Below the pieces are notes generated by a model, which was not told the origin of the DNA, searched no databases, and saw only the letters and a program-made list of their open reading frames with translations. Made by a program: the position numbers and the translations under genes. From positions 140,092 through 204,091 of the forward strand of contig CAZBLK010000001.1 in assembly GCA_964492715.1 (NCBI GenBank): a stretch of 64,000 nucleotides of DNA, given 5' to 3'. The DNA is from CAZBLK01 sp964492715 (GTDB lineage: Bacteria; Bacillota; Clostridia; Lachnospirales; WRBF01). Of the stretch, positions 53,540 through 62,102 are shown piece by piece (the first letter of the stretch is position 1; each line of letters starts with the position of its first letter).

Positions 53540-54375
53540 TGAACAAAGGAACGCTTTATCTTTGCGGTACGCCTATAGGAAACCTTGAGGACATGACGTT
53601 TCGTGCCGTTAGGGTTTTGAACGAGGTTGATTTAATAGCAGCCGAGGATACACGGCACACGGTTAAGCTTTTAAACCACTTTGAAATAAAAACGCCGCTT
53701 ATTAGCTACCACGAGCACAACAAAGGTTTCCGTGGGGAGAAGCTTATTGACGAGCTTTTAAATGGCAAAAACATTGCCCTTGTAACTGATGCAGGAATGC
53801 CTTGCATAAGCGACCCTGGGAGCGACTTGGTGCGCCTTTGCCATGAGTACGGAGTTTGTGTAACGGTTGTTCCTTCGGCTTCTGCGTTTGTTGCAGGGCT
53901 TGCACTTTCAGGAATTTCAAGTAAGAGGTTTGTTTTTGCTGGGTTTTTGTCGGGCGGCAAAAAGGACAGGCTTAACGAATTGAAAACTTTTGTAGATGAC
54001 GAAAGCACCGCAATTTTTTACGAAGCACCGCACCATTTAAAGCGGACAATTGAAGACATGTACACTGTTTTTGGCGACAGGCAAATTTGCTTGGCTCGTG
54101 AAATAACAAAACGGTTTGAAGAAGTTTTGTGGTTTAAACTTTCTGAAGCTTTGGAATTTTTTCAAAACAATGAACCAAAAGGCGAATATGTAATTATAGT
54201 TGAAGGTGCAACGGACGTTAAGGAACGGAAGGCGGCTAAGTGGGAAGAAATTTCTGTGCAAGAGCATATGGAAATTTATTTGGAAAAAGGGCTTAGTAAA
54301 ATGGACGCTATGAAAGCTGTTGCAAAGGATAGGGGAGTACGCAAGGCTGACATATATTCCGTTGTTGGTAAATAA
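53539..54375 (+). CDS. rsmI: 16S rRNA 2′-O-methyltransferase RsmI (C1402)
   Basis: 278-aa SAM-dependent tetrapyrrole-methylase-fold enzyme methylating C1402 of 16S rRNA. Signatures: LYLCGTPIGNLEDMTFRAVR, LIAAEDTRHTVKLLNHF, ALVTDAGMPCISDPGSDLVR, and IFYEAPHHLKRTIEDM. Order and overlap with trmN6 match the Bacillus yabB-yabC arrangement; yazA between them is missing. Last gene of the block. Confidence 0.96.
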   Translation: MNKGTLYLCGTPIGNLEDMTFRAVRVLNEVDLIAAEDTRHTVKLLNHFEIKTPLISYHEHNKGFRGEKLIDELLNGKNIALVTDAGMPCISDPGSDLVRLCHEYGVCVTVVPSASAFVAGLALSGISSKRFVFAGFLSGGKKDRLNELKTFVDDESTAIFYEAPHHLKRTIEDMYTVFGDRQICLAREITKRFEEVLWFKLSEALEFFQNNEPKGEYVIIVEGATDVKERKAAKWEEISVQEHMEIYLEKGLSKMDAMKAVAKDRGVRKADIYSVVGK

Positions 54376-54435
54376 AAGCTTAGGGAGAGAACGCTTTTTC
54401 ACTGAAAAAACATTCTCTCCCTAAATAGCTTAAAA
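54375..54435. terminator. Terminator region between rsmI and the B-box protein
   Basis: Nested hairpin: TAGGGAGAGAA (54381-54391) with TTCTCTCCCTA (54413-54422 region), an inner TTTTTC/GAAAAA stem and outer AGCTT/AAGCT bases. Genes on both sides converge. Confidence 0.7.
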
Positions 54436-54451
54436 AGCTATAAAGTTTAAT

Positions 54452-55177
54452 TTATTGTCTGTCGTAGTCATCTTTCTTTTCAAACTTGCTTTCCAACTTG
54501 CTTTTTTTGCCACGTTTTCTCATAAGCAAAACTATAACAAAAATAAGAAAAGCAAACCCTAAAAGTTTAGGTAAATCGTTTGAATAATACATGTTGCTCA
54601 CACCAGACCTTATGTTCCACAAAAGATATCTTAATTCTCTAAAAATTGATGAAAACAAACCAAGCAAAAAGAAACCAATAATATAAAGTTTATACTTTGA
54701 CAAAAAGTTTGTAATTTCAGACACGCTGTCAGAAACAGGAACGCCGTCAATAATTTTTCTGCGTAGGTTAAAGCCGTCAAAAAAGCTTGCTATAGCAATA
54801 ATTGGAATTATTGCAGCAGGATACCCACCAAGCAAAGATGTTAAATAAATGCTTAAAGCAAACATTGATAAAACAAACAACCCACGTTTCATAAGCCCAA
54901 GGTACATATGGTTTGCGCCAGGAATTGCAGAAAGCATGAACAAAACTAACCTGCTAGGGCGATGCCTTGAGTACGCTGGGGGCGGCGTCGGCGCAGATGT
55001 ATAGTGCCTTGGTGGTGCAACAGGCGGTGGTGGCGGAACAGACCTTGAAAGCTTTTTCACACAGTTTTTGCAAATGCTTCTGCCGTCAGCATCAATGCTG
55101 CACTCTTGGCAAAGCCTGTCACCACAATAGCTGCACGAGTAAACCCCTTCCCTGTCTATGTGATTTACACAGTTCAT
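54452..55177 (-). CDS. B-box zinc finger / TM2-like membrane protein
   Basis: 241 aa. N-terminal B-box-like zinc binding (CVNHIDREGVYSCSYCGDRL, CQECSIDADGRSICKNC), a Pro-rich linker, then a TM2-type unit (SAIPGANHMYLGLMKRGLF) and two more spans near residues 165-185 and 205-220, ending in a basic Lys-rich tail. Such proteins are frequent in Clostridia and have no known biochemical role. ATG with AAAGGAG upstream. Confidence 0.8.
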   Translation of the reverse strand: MNCVNHIDREGVYSCSYCGDRLCQECSIDADGRSICKNCVKKLSRSVPPPPPVAPPRHYTSAPTPPPAYSRHRPSRLVLFMLSAIPGANHMYLGLMKRGLFVLSMFALSIYLTSLLGGYPAAIIPIIAIASFFDGFNLRRKIIDGVPVSDSVSEITNFLSKYKLYIIGFFLLGLFSSIFRELRYLLWNIRSGVSNMYYSNDLPKLLGFAFLIFVIVLLMRKRGKKSKLESKFEKKDDYDRQ

Positions 55178-55399
55178 AATAACACTCCTTTAATTTATTT
55201 AAGCTTCATATTTGTTTATAGATACGACTATGTTTTTGTAAAGTTTACTTGTTCTGCAATGAAATTATGGTAATATTTTTGATTGCTATAAAATTTTATA
55301 AACTCCGTTATTTATTAATGCAAATGCTGTAATGGACAAACCCCTACTTTTTTGCTAAAATTAACTATAAGAAGAAAAATCTTATTTTGAGGTGCAAAG

Positions 55400-58300
55400 A
55401 TGTATTTAAAGGCCTTAGAGCTTAAAGGGTTCAAGTCGTTTCCAGAAAAGATTCGGCTAGAGTTTAACAACGGAATAACGGCGGTTGTAGGGCCTAACGG
55501 AAGTGGAAAGAGCAACATTTCCGATGCAATTCGGTGGGTTTTGGGCGAAACAAGCGCAAAAAGCCTTAGGGGCAGCAAAATGGAAGATGTTGTTTTTGCA
55601 GGAACAGAAAGCCGTAAGCCGCTTGGCTTTGCCGAAGTTTCCATGATAATGGACAACAGCACAGGCGTACTGCCTGTTGATTTTTCGGAGGTTACTATCA
55701 CACGCTCGGTTTATCGTTCCGGCGACAGCGAATACAGAATAAACGGCTCACTCGTTAAGCTTAAAGACATTCACTCCCTTTTTATGGACACAGGCATAGG
55801 CAAGGAAGGCTACTCTATAATTGGGCAAGGCAAAATTGATGAAATTTTAAGCGAACGTTCCGAGGAACGGCGGCTTTTTTTTGAGGAAGCCGCAGGAATT
55901 GTAAAGTATAAATCAAGAAGGCAGGAGGCAAGCGCAAAGCTTGCTAAAGAGGAGCAAAACCTTTTAAGGGTAAACGACATAATAGCCGAGCTTGAAACAC
56001 AAGTTGGTACACTTTCGGTTAAATCGGAAAACGCAAAGGCGTACTTGCTTTTTAAAGAACGGCTAAAGCTCATACATATAAACATTTTTTTACTTGATGT
56101 AAAAAAACTTGACCAAGACATAAACAGCTTGGCAGAAGCAGCCAATGCTTTGGCAAATGACATTGAGCAACAACAAAAGCTTGTGCTTCAATATAAAGAG
56201 CAAGCTGAAAACAAAAAGGGCGAACGTGAACAGCTTGAAAACAGCTTAAAAGAAGCTGTTGAAGCGTTGAACGCTTTAAGAATAGACATTCAGCGGAAAG
56301 AAAGCCAAATTGGGCTTAAAAACGAGCAAATCGAACATGTAAACAAGGACATTGCACGGCTTGAAGCAGGCAACCAAAAAAACACTTTACGCATAGCTTC
56401 ATTAAGTGAAGAAAAGGAAAGCGAGCGTAAGCGCCTTTTTGACATGGAAGTTTTGCTTGCCCAAAGAAACTCAGAGTTGCTAGAAAAACAAAAAGATTTT
56501 GAAAATGCAAGCACCCAAATGCAAGCAAGTGAACAAGCTATTGAAAACAAAAATGCACAAATAATAGAAAGCTTAAAGGCAGTTTCCGAAACAAAAGGCG
56601 AGCTTATACGGCTGCAAGCGCAGTATGAGCAGCTTAATTCACGTAAAGACAACATTTCAGACGAAATAAGTGAAAACGAAGCAAAGAAAAAAGAAGCTTT
56701 GGAAAAAGAAAAACGTTTGAAATCACTTTTAAAAGATTCTGACAAACGTCACAGGCAAACAAAAGAAACGTTGGAGGCTTTAAAGGAAAACAAACGGTCA
56801 CTTGAAAACGAGCTTGCAGAAAAATCAAAAGAGCACACCGAAGTATCAAAGAAATTGCAAGAAGCTTCGTCACGGCACAAAATTCTTTCACAGCTTGAAA
56901 GTGGGTACGAGGGGTACCACAAAAGCGTAAAAGCTGTTTTGCGACAAAAGCAAAACGACAGTAGGCTTAAAGGCATTATCGGCGCAGTTGGAAGCCTTGT
57001 TGACGTTTCAAAAGAGCTTGAAATTGCAATTGAAATTGCACTTTCGGGAAGTGTGCAAAGCCTTGTTACCGAATCGGAAGAAGATGCCAAAAAAGCAATT
57101 GACTATTTAAAGGCTACAGGCAATGGGCGTGCTACATTTTTGCCGCTTACTTCTATTAAAGGAAGTGAGCTGGGAAATGTAAAGGAACGAATTTTAAAAG
57201 AACAAGGTGTAATTGGTATAGCAAAAGAGCTTATCCACTATGACAAACGCTTTGAGGGTATATTTACCAACTTGCTTGGCAAAGTTATAATTGCCGACAA
57301 CATAGACAACGCAATTGCATTTTTAAAAAAGTTTAGCTATTCATACAAAACAGTTACACTAGACGGTGAACTTTTAAGTCCTGGTGGTGCAATTACAGGT
57401 GGAAGCAGGCAAGCAAACGCAAGTGGGATTGTTAGCCGTGTTCATGAAATAAATGAGTTAAAACGTGTAATAGAAAAATATTCAGTTAAAAGCAGTGAAG
57501 TAGCGGCACAGCTTGACGAAATTAAAAGCAAGCTAAACACGGTAGCTTCCGACATAAACGAAGCGGCAGCACTTATTCAGCGCACCGAACTTGAAATGTC
57601 AAGCTACGAGCAGTCGCTTGCACAGTTTGAAAAGGAAATAAACGGCTACGAAAAAACAATTAGCGAGTTATCTGGGCTTGATGTATCAATTTTTACACAA
57701 ATAGTTTCGTTGAATGAAAAGATTAGGGAAATGGAAGCCTACGTTTCCGAGATGAACGCAAACATAGCAGAAATGCAACAGAGCCTAGACCAGTCGCAGT
57801 CAAAGCTTATAGCATGGCGAGAAGAAAAAGAGCTTCGCACAAAGGGCATTGCCGACTTGCGTGTTTTAGTAACAGAGCTTACCGGACGAATAGAGGCGGC
57901 AAGTGACAGCGTTGAAAGAATAGGCAACGAAATTGAGTTTTTGTTAAAAGAAATTGCTTCAAATGATGCTGAAATTGAGAGCTGGCGTGGCGAAATTATA
58001 ACAATTCGTGCTGAAATTGAAAATATTAAAAACGACATTGCAGAAAAAACTGACGCTGAGAAGAACATGCAAAACGACATTGCAGAGCTTGAGCAAAAAA
58101 AGGTGCAAGCTATAGCCGAGCATGAAAAACTCGAAAAGGCAGAGCGTGAAACATCTGAACTACTTTCACGAATTGTAAATGAGCATACAAAGCTGACAAT
58201 GAAAAAAGAACAAGCAGAAAACGACCGTTACAGGCTGTATGACGAGCTTTGGAATGAGTACGAGCTTACACATGTAGGGGCATCATCTTACCAGCAGCTT

Positions 58301-58966
58301 GAAATGAGCGTTAACCAGCTTAAAGCAGAGGAACGAAAAATAAAAGGCGAAATTGCGGCACTTGGCGACGTAAATGTTTCTGCAATTGAGGAATACAAGG
58401 CGGTTAAAGAACGGTACGAGTTTTTAAGCACACAGAGAAACGACATTTTGGAAGCTGAAGAAAAGCTTAAAGGAATAATAAACGATTTGACGGAGCTTAT
58501 GCTAAAGCAGTTTAGCGAGCAGTTTAAAATTATTTCAGAAAACTTTTCAAAAGTATTTAACGAAATGTTTGGCGGTGGGCGTGCCGAGCTTAGGCTAACA
58601 GACTCGGACAACATTTTAGAGTCGGGCATTGAAATTATAGCACAGCCACCAGGCAAAAAGCTTGTAAACATGATGCTTCTTTCAGGTGGGGAAAGGGCGC
58701 TTACTGCTATTGCACTTTTGTTTTCAATTTTGCGGCTAAAGCCTTCGCCGTTTTGTGTGCTTGACGAGGTTGAGGCGGCTTTAGACGATATAAATGTAAA
58801 CAAGTTTGCAAATTACATTAAAAATTTTTCAGACAAAACACAGTTTATCGTCATTACACATAGGCAAGGCACAATGGAAGCTGCCGATGTTCTTTATGGC
58901 GTAACCATGCAGGAAAAGGGCGTTTCAAAGCTTGTTGCTATACGGCTAGATGACGAAGCAGTATAA
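55400..58966 (+). CDS. smc: Chromosome segregation ATPase SMC
   Basis: 1188-aa structural maintenance of chromosomes protein; condenses and disentangles DNA with ScpA/ScpB. N-terminal half-head with Walker A GPNGSGKSN (31-39) and ELKGFKSFPEK, long coiled coil, hinge around 500-660 (LKGIIGAVGSLV, RATFLPLTSIKGSEL, GGAITGGSRQANA), second coil, and C-terminal head with signature LLSGGERALTAIA and Walker B FCVLDEVEAALDD. Ribosome site GAGGTG. ftsY follows, as in most Firmicutes; rnc is not upstream here. Confidence 0.97.
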   Translation: MYLKALELKGFKSFPEKIRLEFNNGITAVVGPNGSGKSNISDAIRWVLGETSAKSLRGSKMEDVVFAGTESRKPLGFAEVSMIMDNSTGVLPVDFSEVTITRSVYRSGDSEYRINGSLVKLKDIHSLFMDTGIGKEGYSIIGQGKIDEILSERSEERRLFFEEAAGIVKYKSRRQEASAKLAKEEQNLLRVNDIIAELETQVGTLSVKSENAKAYLLFKERLKLIHINIFLLDVKKLDQDINSLAEAANALANDIEQQQKLVLQYKEQAENKKGEREQLENSLKEAVEALNALRIDIQRKESQIGLKNEQIEHVNKDIARLEAGNQKNTLRIASLSEEKESERKRLFDMEVLLAQRNSELLEKQKDFENASTQMQASEQAIENKNAQIIESLKAVSETKGELIRLQAQYEQLNSRKDNISDEISENEAKKKEALEKEKRLKSLLKDSDKRHRQTKETLEALKENKRSLENELAEKSKEHTEVSKKLQEASSRHKILSQLESGYEGYHKSVKAVLRQKQNDSRLKGIIGAVGSLVDVSKELEIAIEIALSGSVQSLVTESEEDAKKAIDYLKATGNGRATFLPLTSIKGSELGNVKERILKEQGVIGIAKELIHYDKRFEGIFTNLLGKVIIADNIDNAIAFLKKFSYSYKTVTLDGELLSPGGAITGGSRQANASGIVSRVHEINELKRVIEKYSVKSSEVAAQLDEIKSKLNTVASDINEAAALIQRTELEMSSYEQSLAQFEKEINGYEKTISELSGLDVSIFTQIVSLNEKIREMEAYVSEMNANIAEMQQSLDQSQSKLIAWREEKELRTKGIADLRVLVTELTGRIEAASDSVERIGNEIEFLLKEIASNDAEIESWRGEIITIRAEIENIKNDIAEKTDAEKNMQNDIAELEQKKVQAIAEHEKLEKAERETSELLSRIVNEHTKLTMKKEQAENDRYRLYDELWNEYELTHVGASSYQQLEMSVNQLKAEERKIKGEIAALGDVNVSAIEEYKAVKERYEFLSTQRNDILEAEEKLKGIINDLTELMLKQFSEQFKIISENFSKVFNEMFGGGRAELRLTDSDNILESGIEIIAQPPGKKLVNMMLLSGGERALTAIALLFSILRLKPSPFCVLDEVEAALDDINVNKFANYIKNFSDKTQFIVITHRQGTMEAADVLYGVTMQEKGVSKLVAIRLDDEAV

Positions 58967-58988
58967 TTATAATTAGGTGAGTGATATA

Positions 58989-59960
58989 ATGTTTGACGAA
59001 GAAATGGAAGTGCAACAAAAGCCAGAGAAAAAAGGCTTTTTCAAAAAAATGCTTGAAGGGCTTGGAAACACAAGAAAAAACATAATGAGCGGCGTTGAAA
59101 ACGTGCTTTCGGTTTTTACAAAAATTGACGAGGAGCTATTTGAGGAACTAGAGGAGTCGCTTATAATGGCAGATATTGGGGTAAATACTGCCGCTGAAAT
59201 TACGGAAGCTTTGCGAAGCAGGGTTAAAGCCGAGCGTGTAACAGAAGTTTCTGCAATTAAAGAGCTTTTGGTTGACGAAATTACAAAACTTTTAGTTAAT
59301 GGTGACGAGCCTTTGGAGCTTAAAGGCCCAGCCGTAGTTTTAATTATTGGAGTAAATGGGGTAGGGAAAACAACAACTATTGCAAAGCTTGCAAACGTGT
59401 TTAAAAATGAGGGGAAAAGTGTTTTAATTGCGGCGGCAGACACTTTCCGTGCTGCAGCTATTGACCAGCTTGAAGTTTGGTGCAAGCGTGCTGGTGTTGA
59501 AATAATAAAACAGCAGGCTGGCTCTGACCCAGCGGCAGTTGTTTATGACGCTGTAAATGCGGCAAAATCTAGGGGTACAGACATTTTGCTTTGCGACACA
59601 GCAGGAAGGCTTCATAATAAGAAAAACCTTATGGAGGAGCTTAAAAAGATTTATAGAATTGTGGCACAGCAATATGAAGCTAGTACGATGGAAGTTTTGC
59701 TTGTTTTAGATGCAACTACGGGGCAAAACGCACTTTCGCAAGCAAAGCTTTTTAAAGAAGCTGCCGACATTACAGGGCTTATTTTAACAAAGCTTGACGG
59801 CACTGCAAAGGGCGGCGTTGTAATTGCAATAAAGAACGAGCTGAAAATTCCAATTAGGTTTATTGGCGTTGGCGAGGGTATAAACGATTTGCAACAGTTT
59901 AATGCTTTGGAATTTGCTAGAGCTTTGTTTGATAAAGAGGAAGAAGAAGTTCAAGAATAA
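58989..59960 (+). CDS. ftsY: Signal recognition particle receptor FtsY
   Basis: 323-aa SRP-receptor GTPase for co-translational targeting to the membrane. A charged N-terminal A-region (residues 1-30), NG domain with P-loop GVNGVGKTTTIAKLA, insertion-box ADTFRAAAIDQLE, DTAGRLHNKKNLMEEL and TKLDGTAKGGV. The ATG at 58989 lies seven bases after GGTGAG, which decides it over an in-frame GTG 12 bases earlier. Coupled to smc, 22 bp downstream. ffh is not adjacent. A hairpin with T run follows at 60092. Confidence 0.97.
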   Translation: MFDEEMEVQQKPEKKGFFKKMLEGLGNTRKNIMSGVENVLSVFTKIDEELFEELEESLIMADIGVNTAAEITEALRSRVKAERVTEVSAIKELLVDEITKLLVNGDEPLELKGPAVVLIIGVNGVGKTTTIAKLANVFKNEGKSVLIAAADTFRAAAIDQLEVWCKRAGVEIIKQQAGSDPAAVVYDAVNAAKSRGTDILLCDTAGRLHNKKNLMEELKKIYRIVAQQYEASTMEVLLVLDATTGQNALSQAKLFKEAADITGLILTKLDGTAKGGVVIAIKNELKIPIRFIGVGEGINDLQQFNALEFARALFDKEEEEVQE

Positions 59961-60050
59961 AAATTCTGATTAAAATCATATATAACTATCGGATAAATCG
60001 CATGGTATTTTGTTTCCATCTGTTATCTATATATTAATATGGAGTTAGGC

Positions 60051-60072
60051 AAGGATTTACAAAACACGCCCT
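60051..60072 (+). repeat. Family 3 repeat, half copy
   Basis: Twenty-two bases starting AAGGATTTACAAAACACG identical to 48623-48644, the right half of the hairpin there. The left arm is not present here. Confidence 0.6.
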
Positions 60073-60091
60073 AGAATAAGTTGAAAGTTAG

Positions 60092-60124
60092 AACAGCCGC
60101 TTAATTTTTTGGGGCTGTTTTTTA
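60092..60124 (+). terminator. Intrinsic terminator after ftsY
   Basis: AACAGCC (60092-60098) pairs with GGCTGTT (60113-60119), loop rich in T, then a T run to 60123. Confidence 0.75.
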
Positions 60125-60158
60125 CGTATATTAAGCAAAAAAAATTTTATAAAAATAC

Positions 60159-60187
60159 TTGACATATTAAACTACACCCTGTAGTGT
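60159..60187 (+). promoter_or_regulatory. blaI promoter with overlapping BlaI-type operator
   Basis: Perfect TTGACA (60159-60164); a weak -10 near 60182. The dyad ACTACA-CCC-TGTAGT (60171-60185) resembles BlaI/MecI operators and overlaps the -10, so autoregulation is likely. Confidence 0.6.
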
Positions 60188-60202
60188 AAAGGAGGAAATG
60201 AG

Positions 60203-60583
60203 TTGTACAACAAAAATGTAAATATTTCTGATGCAGAAATGAGAGTTATGCGGATTATCTGGGACGCTGGAAAGCCAATGACTTCGCCGGAAATTATTGA
60301 GCGACTGGAGGGGAAAGACTGGAAACAGAACACTATACTTACTCTTATTAAACGGCTGCACGAAAAACATGTTTTAACTTTGAGTGACCCAGATAAGCAA
60401 AGGAACAAGGCTTATGTGCCTGCTTTAAGTGAGAGTGAGTACAAAAAAATTCAAACCCATAATTTTATTAATAAAATGTTTATGGGTTCTGCTAAGGGTA
60501 TGGTAGCTACATTATTTGACGACAAAGATGTTTATGGAGAAGACCTTGATGAAATAAGGGAATGGCTTAATAAAAGGAGTTGA
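60203..60583 (+). CDS. BlaI/MecI/CopY-family repressor
   Basis: 126-aa winged-helix repressor. NISDAEMRVMRIIWDAGKPM, the recognition region WKQNTILTLIKRLHEKHVLT and the AYVPALSESEYKKIQTHNFI stretch (with the site cleaved in BlaI relatives) are family-typical. TTG start seven bases after GGAGG; the nearby ATG at 60198 is out of frame. A wrecked blaR1-like sensor follows, so the inducing partner seems lost and the repressor may be permanently active or respond to a distant sensor. Confidence 0.88.
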   Translation: MYNKNVNISDAEMRVMRIIWDAGKPMTSPEIIERLEGKDWKQNTILTLIKRLHEKHVLTLSDPDKQRNKAYVPALSESEYKKIQTHNFINKMFMGSAKGMVATLFDDKDVYGEDLDEIREWLNKRS

Positions 60584-60588
60584 AGTAG

Positions 60589-60866
60589 GTGCTTAATAAT
60601 GTATTTAAAACTATACTAATTATGTCTTGCACGGGCTCTTTGTTAAGTATTCAGCTTCTCTTATTTAAAAGGTTTATCTTGGAGCGGTGGGGAGGAAAGT
60701 GGTACTATTACATTTGGTTACCGCTTCTCGTGACATTTGTAGTTCCAATTGGCTTGTTTGGGTAGTTTATTGCAGGTAACTTAAAGCATGAAGTAATTGT
60801 GCCAATTGCTTAAATGGGTGCACCAGCACTTTCATTTATTGAAAGTAGCCCTGTGCAAAAAATATA
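60589..60866 (+). pseudogene. Truncated blaR1-like (M56) sensor remnant
   Basis: GTG at 60589 opens a 58-codon frame (LNNVFKTILIMSCTGSLLSI, LFKRFILERWGG, WYYYIWLPLLVTFVVPIGLF) that reads like the first two spans of BlaR1/MecR1 proteins, then meets TAG at 60763-60765. The frame continues in a recognisable way for another 15 codons to a second stop, followed by a short unrelated-looking stretch. No metalloprotease HEXXH remains. The remnant ends at the junction with the epimerase fragment. Confidence 0.65.
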
Positions 60867-60869
60867 TGA

Positions 60870-61391
60870 ATTATAAATGAGAAGCACCCTGTAAAACCGC
60901 AAAGTTTATATCACTTGAGTAAATATCAAGCAGAGTTGTTGTGCGAATTACCTGAATTTCAAGGGTTAAAAATAACTACCTTACGCTTTGCATCACCGAA
61001 TGGAGTTGGTATGCCTAACGGATTAATTCTATCAGTATTCATCATAAACTGTTTACGCAACGCACCTATTCGCCTTATTGGAAAAGGTAACCGCGTAATG
61101 AATTACATTGACGCACGTGATATTGCTAAAGCAGTGTTGTGTTCTGTTGAACACCCAGACGTTTCGGGGTTATTTTTATTAAACGGAACATCAATTTCTA
61201 ACATTGACCTCGCTCGCTTGTGTATCAATGTTATTAACTCTAAATCAGTAATTGAGTTTTCCGGCGATGACGACCCACAAGATGCCCAAAGATGGATTAT
61301 TGACGGTTCAAAAGCTGAAAATTTGCTTGGTTTCACAGCTCAAATCACAGTAGAGCAAACAATCCGAGATATTTCGGAGAGTTTACGATGA
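60870..61391 (+). pseudogene. 5′-truncated NAD-dependent sugar epimerase/dehydratase
   Basis: C-terminal half of an extended short-chain dehydrogenase, such as a UDP-sugar epimerase. The frame is open from 60870 (INEKHPVKPQSLYHLSKYQA) and includes the catalytic Y-x3-K (YHLSK), but the N-terminal Rossmann GxxGxxG half is absent, replaced by the blaR1 remnant. Downstream NYIDARDIAKAVLCSVEHPD and IIDGSKAENLLGFTAQITVE are intact. A TTG at 60915 would give 158 aa, too short to bind NAD. It overlaps the next gene by four bases, so the original operon structure survives. Confidence 0.75.
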
Positions 61392-62086
61392 GAATTTGTA
61401 TATTTTCAGACATTCATGGAAACCAATACGCACTTCACGCGTTTTCAAGTTTATTGCCGTCACTTGGCATTGATGGCTATGTTTTCTGTGGAGATATTTT
61501 TGGTTATTACTATGGCCAGGATGAAGTACTTGCATACCTATCAGATTTGCAAAATTTAGTTTGGCTTCTCGGAAATCACGACAAAAATTTTATCGACATG
61601 ATGTGCGGGGCTATTAGTGAAAACGATTTGGCTTATAAATACGGCAATTCATATAGACTAGCAGCATCGCACATAAATAGAGAATCCTTTGCTAACACAC
61701 TGCAATCTTTGAATCATAAAGCAGAAATATCCATCTGTGGTATAAAAATTATTATTGTACACGGAACAAAAGAAGATTCGCTCAATGGGAGACTTTACCC
61801 GAAAGACGCAAACTCGCTCAAAGAATTATCCGATGCTGATGTATTTATTATGGGGCATACGCATTTCCGATTAAACAAGCGAATAGGGAATACGCTGTAC
61901 CTAAATCCGGGGTCATTAGGGCAACCGAGGGACAAACAAAAACATAGTTTCGCTGTTCTAACTTTGCCGGATTGTTCCGTTGAGTTTGTTGACGTAAATT
62001 ACGATACAACTCCACTTGACATTGATGTTCGCCGATATGATGCAGGTAACGAAAAACTAATAGAATTATTACACAGGAGCGATTGA
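61388..62086 (+). CDS. YfcE/MJ0936-type metallophosphoesterase
   Basis: 232-aa calcineurin-like phosphoesterase with the full metal site: FSDIHGNQYAL (D-x-H), CGDIFG (GD), LLGNHDKNF (GNHD), and MGHTHFRL (GHTH), then LYLNPGSLGQPRD. Predicted dinuclear-metal phosphodiesterase or phosphatase; substrate unknown. Starts within the epimerase remnant's end (ATGA overlap). Codon use (more ATC, CGC, CCG) differs from the core genes upstream, in keeping with transfer. Confidence 0.88.
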   Translation: MRICIFSDIHGNQYALHAFSSLLPSLGIDGYVFCGDIFGYYYGQDEVLAYLSDLQNLVWLLGNHDKNFIDMMCGAISENDLAYKYGNSYRLAASHINRESFANTLQSLNHKAEISICGIKIIIVHGTKEDSLNGRLYPKDANSLKELSDADVFIMGHTHFRLNKRIGNTLYLNPGSLGQPRDKQKHSFAVLTLPDCSVEFVDVNYDTTPLDIDVRRYDAGNEKLIELLHRSD

Positions 62087-62102
62087 AAGGGTGGATGTAT
62101 TT

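Noticed and set aside
60198..60200. ATG as the blaI start
   Set aside because: It is out of frame with the BlaI protein; the TTG at 60203, seven bases from GGAGG, is in frame.
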